Assembly (NCBI GenBank): GCA_900754145.1
Contig: CAAEBW010000002.1
Span: 1-5,674, forward strand
Direction of reading: 5' to 3'
Length of the DNA: 5,674 bases
DNA from: Clostridia bacterium
GTDB taxonomy: Bacteria; Bacillota; Clostridia; Oscillospirales; Acutalibacteraceae
The first letter of the stretch is position 1; each line of letters opens with the position of its first letter. This document shows, piece by piece, positions 1 through 5,018 of this stretch. Under the pieces are notes generated by a model. That model saw only the letters and a program-made list of their open reading frames with translations. It did no database searches and was not told the origin of the DNA. The translations under genes were made by a program, and so were the position numbers.

Positions 1-1
1 G

Positions 2-643
2 GCGGTTTTGCGACCGCTTAAGGTAATAATCGACAATTACCCCGAGGGCAAAACCGAGGAAATCCCCGTTGATATTAACCCCGCAAAGCCCGAGCTCGGA
101 AAGCGTTCGGTTACCTTTTCCAAGGAAATATTTATTGAGCAGGACGATTTTATGTTAGACCCTCCGGGAAAATACTTCCGTCTCTGCCCGACAAAGGAGG
201 TTCGCTTAAAGGGCGCGTATTACATTAAGTACGCTTCCCACGAAACCGATGAAAACGGCAATATAACCGCGGTTCACTGCACCTATGACCCCGAAAGCTT
301 CGGCGGCGAGACACCCGACGGCAGAAAGGTCAAGGGCACGCTTCATTGGGTAAGCGCGGAAAATTCCTTTGACTGCGAAATAAGGCTTTATGACCGCCTT
401 TTCAATGTTCCGAACCCCAGCGATGAAGAGGGTGTTTCCTCCTTCGCGGATAACCTTAATCCTGATTCGCTGACCGTGCTTCAGGGCTGTAAGCTTGACA
501 ATTCCCTTAAAAACGTCAAGGCGGGTGATACCTTCCAGTTTATGAGACAGGGCTATTTCTGCGTAGACCCCGACAGTAACAAGGAAAAAACCGTCTTTAA
601 CCGCACGGTTGCCCTTAAGGATTCCTTTGCGAAAAAGGCGTAA
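2..643 (+). CDS. glnS: Glutaminyl-tRNA synthetase, C-terminal part (5' end outside window)
   Basis: Glutaminyl-tRNA synthetase charges tRNA-Gln with glutamine in the cytoplasm. Only the last 213 residues are present, of roughly 550 in the family. The reading frame is open to the left edge and begins A-V-L-R-P-L-K-V, so the TTG at position 8 is an internal leucine codon and not a start. The fragment covers the two beta-barrel anticodon-binding domains. It matches the remembered E. coli GlnRS pattern closely: ENYPEG-like opening, KPELGKR, FRL..KEVRL..AYYIK (about residues 59-76), CTYDPES, DGRKVKGTLHWVSA (about 106-119), EIRLYDRLFNVPNP (about 126-139), and the final GYFCVDPDS...VFNRTVALKDSFAK. 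The KVKG-x-x-HWVSA and EIRLYDRLF blocks are hallmarks of the GlnRS/GluRS eukaryal-type C-terminal domain and exclude bacterial GluRS, which has an alpha-helical anticodon domain. The catalytic HIGH and KMSKS motifs lie upstream of the window and cannot be checked. The next gene starts 3 nt after the stop, so they are probably cotranscribed. Confidence 0.97.
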   Translation, partial: AVLRPLKVIIDNYPEGKTEEIPVDINPAKPELGKRSVTFSKEIFIEQDDFMLDPPGKYFRLCPTKEVRLKGAYYIKYASHETDENGNITAVHCTYDPESFGGETPDGRKVKGTLHWVSAENSFDCEIRLYDRLFNVPNPSDEEGVSSFADNLNPDSLTVLQGCKLDNSLKNVKAGDTFQFMRQGYFCVDPDSNKEKTVFNRTVALKDSFAKKA

Positions 644-646
644 AGT

Positions 647-1396
647 ATGACGGTTCAAAATATTTTTGATTTTTTAAACAAAAAATTCCCGACCGAGACC
701 GCCTGCGATTTTGATAATGTAGGTTTACTTGTAGGCGACCCTTGCGTCGAAGTTAAAAAAGCGGTTGTCGCCCTCGACTGCACCCCGAGTGCAATTAATA
801 CCGCCGTAAATAAGGGCGCACAGCTTATAATCACCCACCACCCTATAATATTTAACCCGCTAAAACAGGTTTTAGCAGGAAGCGCGGTTTATGAGGTTAT
901 CAAAAGCGGAATTTCGGTAATTTCAATGCACACCAACCTTGACGTAGGTATCGGAGGTGTGAACGACTGCCTATCCTCTGCCCTAACGCTCAACAATGTG
1001 ACTAAGGTTGCGGTTGAAGACGGGTATCTGCTCAATGTCGGCGAGCTTTCCTCTCCCCTTTATCCCGATGATTTAGCGGTTTATATTAAGGAAAAGCTCG
1101 GCGGTGCAGTAAAATATGTCGGATCGGAAAAGCAAATCAAACGGGTTTTGCTATGCTCCGGAAGCGGCGGTTCATATATAACCGAGGTTAAAAAGCATAA
1201 CTGCGATGCGCTTATAACCGCCGATGTTAAGCACAACCAATTTCTTGATGCCGAGCGTCTCGGCGTTTCCCTTTTCGACGCGGGACATTTTAATACCGAG
1301 GATGTTGTGACCGAGCCTTTAAAGCGGCTTTTAGAACATCGCTTTGCTGATATTGTTTTTATCGCCGACCGTAGCTCTGAAATAAAGCATATATAA
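647..1396 (+). CDS. NIF3/YbgI-family (DUF34) dinuclear metal-centre protein
   Basis: This 249-residue protein belongs to the NIF3-like family, which forms toroidal hexamers with a two-metal site in each subunit. The family is often labelled GTP cyclohydrolase 1 type 2, but its cellular role is not settled. Visible motifs are the N-terminal DFDNVGLLVGD (about 21-31), the metal-binding ITHHPIIF (H64, H65), MHTNLDVGIGGVND (H95, D99), the central GSGGS (171-175), TADVKHNQFLDA (191-202) and the C-terminal DAGHFNTED (H214, E218). The expected ligand set (two His, Asp, His, Glu) is therefore complete. Its length fits the short form without the inserted PII-like domain found in the roughly 370-residue members. 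The ATG is 3 nt after the glnS stop, with a weak AAAAAGG (632-638) as the only ribosome binding site, which suggests translational coupling. In many Firmicutes this gene sits beside trmK; here its visible partner is glnS. A strong terminator follows 21 nt downstream. Confidence 0.95.
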   Translation: MTVQNIFDFLNKKFPTETACDFDNVGLLVGDPCVEVKKAVVALDCTPSAINTAVNKGAQLIITHHPIIFNPLKQVLAGSAVYEVIKSGISVISMHTNLDVGIGGVNDCLSSALTLNNVTKVAVEDGYLLNVGELSSPLYPDDLAVYIKEKLGGAVKYVGSEKQIKRVLLCSGSGGSYITEVKKHNCDALITADVKHNQFLDAERLGVSLFDAGHFNTEDVVTEPLKRLLEHRFADIVFIADRSSEIKHI

Positions 1397-1417
1397 AATT
1401 TCATATACCGAGAATTT

Positions 1418-1454
1418 GTAACCGAACGGCAAGGCCCTTCGGTTACTGCTTTTT
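1418..1454 (+). terminator. Rho-independent terminator of the glnS operon
   Basis: A perfect 9-bp stem is formed by GTAACCGAA (1418-1426) and TTCGGTTAC (1438-1446). Inside it, after one C/C mismatch, GGC (1428-1430) can pair with GCC (1434-1436) around a 3-nt loop. The stem is followed by TGC and then five T residues (1450-1454). This ends the unit containing glnS and the NIF3-family gene, and it lies only a few bases upstream of the regulator operator. Confidence 0.88.
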
Positions 1455-1459
1455 AGGGC

Positions 1460-1479
1460 TTTCTTTAGCCTGCCTTTAG
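1460..1479 (+). promoter_or_regulatory. Putative response-regulator operator, copy 1 (regulator/kinase promoter)
   Basis: The sequence TTTCTTTAGCCTGCCTTTAG contains CTTTAG at 1463-1468 and again at 1474-1479, an 11-bp repeat period that places both half-sites on the same face of the helix. Tandem half-sites with this spacing are typical of OmpR/PhoB-family regulators. The identical 20-mer recurs at 3432-3451. It covers where a -35 element would be for the -10 at 1490-1495, which fits an activator that compensates for a missing -35. A further TTTTAG (1451-1456) lies 12 bp upstream, overlapping the terminator T-run. That the neighbouring regulator binds here is inferred. Confidence 0.75.
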
Positions 1480-1489
1480 GTATATACAT

Positions 1490-1495
1490 AATAAT
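1490..1495 (+). promoter_or_regulatory. Probable -10 element of the regulator/kinase operon
   Basis: AATAAT matches TATAAT at five of six positions and begins 11 bases after the last base of the operator, exactly as at the permease promoter. Transcription would start near 1502, giving a very short leader of about 15 nt before the start codon. CATAAT at 1487-1492 is an alternative in this AT-rich stretch. Confidence 0.5.
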
Positions 1496-1503
1496 ATCAA
1501 TAT

Positions 1504-1510
1504 GGGAGGG
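1504..1510 (+). promoter_or_regulatory. Ribosome binding site that fixes the regulator start
   Basis: GGGAGGG lies 6 nt before the ATG at 1517. The in-frame ATG at 1502 overlaps this site, has no Shine-Dalgarno of its own, and is close to the predicted transcription start, so it is not the initiator. Confidence 0.85.
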
Positions 1511-1516
1511 ATTTCT

Positions 1517-2191
1517 ATGCGAATACTGATTGCCGAGGACGATCCGAGATTGCTTAAATCGCTTATTCACATTATGAATACCAACAATTACTCTGTGGAC
1601 GGCGTTTCGGACGGTGAAACGGCGCTGGAGCTTGCTTTGTCCGACGAATATGACGGTCTTGTGCTTGATATTATGATGCCGGGAATTGACGGAATTGAGG
1701 TTTTAAAAACCCTACGCACAAAGGGTATAACAACTCCCGCGATATTTTTAACCGCAAGAACCGAGGTCGAACAGCGGGTTGAGGGGCTGGACGCGGGTGC
1801 GGACGACTATCTACCCAAGCCCTTTAAAACCGCCGAGCTGTTAGCGCGCGTCCGCGCAATGCTAAGACGAAAGGATAATTATACTCCCGATTTGCTTACG
1901 GTAGGCGATTTGACCCTCAACCGTTCGACATATGAAATTATTTTCGGTGATTCCCGCCGCACTTTAAGCGGAAAGGAATTTCAAGTGCTTGAAATGCTTA
2001 TGCAAAAGCCAAATATGATTGTCACAATCGAAGAAATAATGACGCATATTTGGGGCTGGGATGCCGAGGTTGACACAAGCGTTATATGGGTGCATATTTC
2101 AAATATCCGAAAAAAGCTTGAGGCTGTTTCATCGCCCTTTACAGTACGCTTTGTAAGAAACGGCGGATACCTGCTGGAGGAAAAGAAATGA
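1517..2191 (+). CDS. OmpR/PhoB-family two-component response regulator
   Basis: This 224-residue cytoplasmic transcription factor has a receiver domain (about 1-117) and a winged-helix DNA-binding domain (about 126-221). The receiver shows the acidic pocket ILIAEDD (D8, D9), the phosphoacceptor D51 in LVLDIMMPG, the switch threonine T79 in FLTAR, and the invariant K101 in LPKPF. The winged-helix part shows LSGKEFQVLEMLM, VTIEEIMTHIWGWDAEVDTSVIWVHISNIRKKL (recognition-helix region) and the terminal VRFVRNGGYLL hairpin wing. All catalytic residues are present, so it should be phosphorylation-competent. The start is set by the GGGAGGG at 1504-1510. The stop overlaps the kinase start by 4 nt (ATGA), indicating coupled translation. 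Its likely targets are the two identical 20-bp boxes upstream of itself and of the ABC permease, giving positive autoregulation plus transporter control. No specific ortholog name can be assigned from sequence alone. Confidence 0.96.
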   Translation: MRILIAEDDPRLLKSLIHIMNTNNYSVDGVSDGETALELALSDEYDGLVLDIMMPGIDGIEVLKTLRTKGITTPAIFLTARTEVEQRVEGLDAGADDYLPKPFKTAELLARVRAMLRRKDNYTPDLLTVGDLTLNRSTYEIIFGDSRRTLSGKEFQVLEMLMQKPNMIVTIEEIMTHIWGWDAEVDTSVIWVHISNIRKKLEAVSSPFTVRFVRNGGYLLEEKK

Positions 2192-3420
2192 TATACAGTC
2201 TGCAAAAAAAGTTTATTACAATATGCGGTATTGCACTTTCTTCCCTGCTTGTTATTATTTTTTTACTGATTGGCATTTTCAGCACCGTACAGCTTAATTC
2301 CGCAATAGATCAGCTGACAGACAAAATTTCATCAAACGGCGGAAGATTTCCTAATAAGCTTGATTCAGGGCGGCTTAATAAAGACGAAAAGCGCCCGTTC
2401 ATGGGCTTTATAACCGAGGAGACACGCTTTAGCACAAGATATTTTTCGGCAACCTTTGATTCTGACGGCAATCTGCTTTCGGTCAACACAGAAAGTATTT
2501 CCTCTGTCAATGAAGCTGAAGCCGCCGAACATGGGATAAAAGCGTTAAAAAAATCCCGCGAGCGCGGATGGATTTCTTCTTTCCGTTATAAGGTGGTAAG
2601 CACGGACAGCTCAACAACCGTAACCTTTGTAGATGCAAGAATGAATATTTCTATGACCTTTTCCACCGTTTTGACCGTTTGCGAAGTGCTTTTCGCGAGC
2701 TTTCTTGCCGTATTCCTGCTTATCCTCTTTTTTTCAAAGCGAGCCGTAAAGCCTATTGCCGAAAGCTACGAAAAACAAAAGCAGTTTATAACCGATGCTA
2801 ATCACGAGCTTAAAACGCCGCTTACCCTTATTCTTGCAAATCTTGATATTATTGAAGAGGAAACAGGAAATAACGAATGGATTAACGACATCCGCTGTGA
2901 GGGCGAGCGTATGAGCGCACTTGTAAATCAGCTTGTAACCCTTACGAGAATGGATGAGGGTACCAAAAATTTACAGGCGGAAAGCTTTAATATAAGCGAA
3001 CTGCTTAATGAAGTATGCGGTGATTTTTCCGCCCTTGCAGAGCAAAAAAATAAGCACCTTTGCGTATTCGTTCAGGATAATGTATATTATAAGGGCGATG
3101 CGCCCGCCCTACGGCGGCTTTTTACAATTTTACTTGATAACGCCGTTAAATACTGCGATGAAAAAGGCAATATTTCGGTAACCCTTATAGGCGGAAAGTA
3201 TTTGACTGTATGCGTAGAAAATTCCTATTCAGCCGTAGATTCCACCGAGCTTGACAGGCTGTTTGACCGCTTTTATAGGGCGGATAAATCGCGCACCTAT
3301 GACGGCGGCTTCGGCATAGGGCTTTCGATAGCTAAGGCGATAGTGCAAAATCACAGGGGCAAAATATATGCCTATAAAAAGGATTCCTCGCATATCGGCT
3401 TTAAGGCTATTTTGAAATAA
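2188..3420 (+). CDS. Membrane sensor histidine kinase, partner of the regulator
   Basis: This 410-residue inner-membrane kinase should phosphorylate the adjacent regulator. The order is TM1 (about 10-33), an extracytoplasmic sensor region of about 125 residues (34-158), TM2 (about 159-182), then the kinase core. The dimerization/phosphoacceptor motif is FITDANHELKTPL with H206, and the N-box is LLDNAVKYC with N318. The FDRFYRADKSR segment (359-369) and the G2 loop GGFGIGLSIAKAI (373-385) complete the ATPase domain. The linker after TM2 is only about 15 residues before the H-box helix, too short for a full HAMP domain. The usual D-x-G-x-G of the G1 box is replaced by VENSYSAVD, a degeneration seen in many Firmicutes kinases of this type. 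The sensor region (RYFSATFDSDGNLLSVN ... FVDARMNIS) has the alternating pattern of an extracellular PAS/Cache-like fold, which is a guess. GGAGG at 2176-2180 lies 7 nt before the ATG. Confidence 0.95.
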   Translation: MIYSLQKKFITICGIALSSLLVIIFLLIGIFSTVQLNSAIDQLTDKISSNGGRFPNKLDSGRLNKDEKRPFMGFITEETRFSTRYFSATFDSDGNLLSVNTESISSVNEAEAAEHGIKALKKSRERGWISSFRYKVVSTDSSTTVTFVDARMNISMTFSTVLTVCEVLFASFLAVFLLILFFSKRAVKPIAESYEKQKQFITDANHELKTPLTLILANLDIIEEETGNNEWINDIRCEGERMSALVNQLVTLTRMDEGTKNLQAESFNISELLNEVCGDFSALAEQKNKHLCVFVQDNVYYKGDAPALRRLFTILLDNAVKYCDEKGNISVTLIGGKYLTVCVENSYSAVDSTELDRLFDRFYRADKSRTYDGGFGIGLSIAKAIVQNHRGKIYAYKKDSSHIGFKAILK

Positions 3421-3431
3421 AAGCTTTATTT

Positions 3432-3451
3432 TTTCTTTAGCCTGCCTTTAG
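3432..3451 (+). promoter_or_regulatory. Putative response-regulator operator, copy 2 (transporter promoter)
   Basis: This 20-bp sequence is identical to the one at 1460-1479, with CTTTAG at 3435-3440 and 3446-3451. A third, imperfect half-site CTTTAT (3424-3429) lies exactly one further 11-bp period upstream, giving three in-phase half-sites. Its occurrence just 12 bp after the kinase stop argues that the transporter genes have their own promoter controlled by the neighbouring regulator. Confidence 0.78.
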
Positions 3452-3458
3452 TCTCAAA

Positions 3459-3467
3459 TGCTACAAT
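3459..3467 (+). promoter_or_regulatory. Extended -10 element of the transporter promoter
   Basis: TGCTACAAT is an extended -10 (TGn followed by TACAAT, five of six matches to TATAAT). The hexamer starts at 3462, 11 bases after the operator's last base, the same geometry as in the first promoter. Transcription would begin near 3474, giving a leader of about 23 nt. No good -35 is seen; the operator occupies that position. Confidence 0.6.
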
Positions 3468-3481
3468 TACTACACTTTATT

Positions 3482-3488
3482 AAAGGAG
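3482..3488 (+). promoter_or_regulatory. Ribosome binding site that fixes the permease start
   Basis: AAAGGAG lies 8 nt before the ATG at 3497. The earlier in-frame ATG at 3458 sits inside the promoter, upstream of the -10 hexamer, and has no ribosome binding site. Confidence 0.88.
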
Positions 3489-3496
3489 CATTTGAG

Positions 3497-5005
3497 ATGT
3501 ATATTATTAAAAACGCTTTTAAATGTATCGGCCGCTCTAAGGGGCGCAATATTCTTATCGGCGTGATTGTGCTGGTTATAGCCGTATCGGCTTGTGTGGG
3601 TCTTTCAATACGGCAGGCGGCGGAAAAAGCCAAGTCCGACACATTAGATGGGCTTACCGTAACTGCGGCAATTTCCTTTGACCGCCGAACGATAATGAAT
3701 CAGGTGCAAAACAGCGCGGGTCAGTCAGAAGGAGGTAAATTTGATAAGGGTCAATTTGCCGAATTAATGGGCGCGGCTTCGTCACTCAGCCTTGAGGATT
3801 ACCTGAAATACGCCGAGGCTGATTCTGTTAAGGATTTTTACTATTCCGAAACCGCGTCGGTCAACGGCTCTGAAAGCTTTTCACCCGTAACAAGCGAGGA
3901 AAGTACGACTCAAGAATCAGGCTTTGCAGGCGGCGGTAAGGGCGGTATGTCAAGCGGCTTCAGCTCATCTGATTTCACCCTTATAGGCTTTAGCGGCGAA
4001 AACGCTATGATCTCCTTTGTAAGCGGAACCGCCTATATTACCGACGGTACAATCTTTGAGGAGGGCTCCGAAAACCTTGTCTGCGTTATTTCAGAGGAGC
4101 TTGCCGCCTTTAACGACTTATCGGTCGGCTGTACAGTTACGGTTACAAATCCTAATAACGAGGATGAAACTTACACCCTTACGGTCGTAGGAATTTATGC
4201 GGACGAGTCTGCAAACGAAGGCGCCTTTTCGGGGCGCGGCGGTATGACCTCGAGCGACCCTGCAAACCAAATATATGTAAGCAGCGCCGCACTTGATGCG
4301 ATTACTTCCGCCTCTGCGGAAACAAACAAGGAAGAAGCCGATAACTCGCTTACAGCCTCTGTTTCGGGAACATATGTATTTGCGGATGCCGACGCGTATT
4401 ATCGTTTTGAAGAAGAGGTACGGACATTAGGTCTTGACGAATCCTACACCGTCTCATCCCCCGACTTAGCGGCGTATGAAAACAGCTTGACTCCCCTTGT
4501 GACCTTGAGCAAAACCGCGGGCTGGTTTCTTATAGTTATACTTGTGATAGGCGCTATAATACTTATTGTGCTTAATATTTTCAACGTACGCGAGCGCAAA
4601 TACGAAATCGGCGTGCTTACCGCAATGGGTATGAGCAAGGGAAAGGTTGCGCTCCAGTTTTTAACCGAGATTTTCGCGGTTACGCTTTCGGCGGTCATAA
4701 TAGGTGCGGCTGTGGGCGCAGTTTCATCCGTTCCTGTTACTAATGCTTTACTACAAAATCAGGTAGAGGCACAAACGGCTCAAACAGAGCAGGTTGAGCA
4801 GAATTTCGGGCGCGGCGGCAAAATGGGAACAGCCACACCGATTGAGAATACAAATTATATCACCGAGATAAGCCGTGCCGCAGATATGACCGTTATTGTC
4901 GAAATGCTCGGTATCGCGGTACTGCTTACATTAATTTCAGGCGCTGTGTCAATGCTTTTTATAATGCGTTACGAGCCGCTTAAAATACTTGCTAACAGAG
5001 ATTAA
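3497..5005 (+). CDS. FtsX/MacB-type ABC transporter permease
   Basis: This 502-residue membrane protein is the permease half of an ABC exporter or mechanotransmission complex of the MacB/FtsX/LolC class. TM1 is at about 19-37. A large extracytoplasmic domain of roughly 300 residues follows, then TM2 (about 342-363), TM3 (about 388-413) and TM4 (about 466-490), the four-helix layout of the class. The segment RERKYEIGVLTAMGMSKGKV (365-384) after TM2 is the family hallmark that contacts the ATPase. The tail RYEPLKILANRD is also typical. The external domain contains the MacB-like core TDGTIFEEGSENLVCVISEELAAFNDLSVGCTVTV (182-216). Three Gly-rich stretches (142-160, 242-254, 436-448) are all predicted to face outside. 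The ATPase starts 13 nt after the stop. No membrane-fusion protein gene is in the window. The substrate cannot be deduced. Expression is probably driven by the regulator-type operator just upstream. Four rather than about ten helices rules out a BceB-type permease. Confidence 0.94.
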   Translation: MYIIKNAFKCIGRSKGRNILIGVIVLVIAVSACVGLSIRQAAEKAKSDTLDGLTVTAAISFDRRTIMNQVQNSAGQSEGGKFDKGQFAELMGAASSLSLEDYLKYAEADSVKDFYYSETASVNGSESFSPVTSEESTTQESGFAGGGKGGMSSGFSSSDFTLIGFSGENAMISFVSGTAYITDGTIFEEGSENLVCVISEELAAFNDLSVGCTVTVTNPNNEDETYTLTVVGIYADESANEGAFSGRGGMTSSDPANQIYVSSAALDAITSASAETNKEEADNSLTASVSGTYVFADADAYYRFEEEVRTLGLDESYTVSSPDLAAYENSLTPLVTLSKTAGWFLIVILVIGAIILIVLNIFNVRERKYEIGVLTAMGMSKGKVALQFLTEIFAVTLSAVIIGAAVGAVSSVPVTNALLQNQVEAQTAQTEQVEQNFGRGGKMGTATPIENTNYITEISRAADMTVIVEMLGIAVLLTLISGAVSMLFIMRYEPLKILANRD

Positions 5006-5011
5006 GGGAGG
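5005..5011 (+). promoter_or_regulatory. Ribosome binding site that fixes the ATPase start
   Basis: AGGGAGG begins on the last base of the permease stop codon and lies 7 nt before the ATG at 5019. The in-frame TTG at 4989, inside the permease gene, has no comparable site and would add ten residues not found in this family. Confidence 0.88.
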
Positions 5012-5018
5012 TTTAGAT

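Larger units (their letters stand above)
3452..3497 (+). repeat. 11-bp perfect inverted repeat across the transporter promoter and start codon
   Basis: TCTCAAATGCT (3452-3462) is the exact reverse complement of AGCATTTGAGA (3487-3497). The 24 bases between hold most of the -10 hexamer and the AAAGG of the ribosome binding site. The left arm lies upstream of the predicted transcription start, so the hairpin can form only in RNA that reads through from the kinase gene. In that RNA the right arm would pair over the end of the Shine-Dalgarno and the A of the start codon. It could equally be a DNA dyad bound by a repressor, or chance. Confidence 0.55.

Noticed and set aside
8..10. TTG at position 8 as the start of a short protein.
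   Set aside because: The frame is open upstream to the edge and the preceding codons (A-V) fit the conserved GlnRS sequence, so this codon is an internal leucine.
206..658. A 150-codon open frame on the reverse strand, antisense to glnS.
   Set aside because: It lies wholly opposite a clearly conserved coding region, has no recognisable motif, and its apparent protein is an antisense shadow of GlnRS codons.
1432..1452. The 20-bp repeat pair considered as a mobile-element end or attachment site.
   Set aside because: There are no target duplications, transposase or integrase genes, and no composition break. Both copies sit at promoter position with internal 11-bp repeats, which fits an operator better. 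The coordinates given mark the flank next to copy 1.
3415..3434. Possible terminator after the kinase gene: AAATAAA and TTTATTT pair around a 3-nt loop, followed by T residues.
   Set aside because: The stem is entirely A/T and overlaps the stop codon, so it is probably too weak to terminate efficiently. The T-run is better explained as the start of the operator region.
4444..4698. Reverse-strand open frame with hydrophobic segments opposite the permease membrane region.
   Set aside because: The hydrophobicity mirrors the TM-rich sense strand, and no homology pattern or independent gene context supports it.
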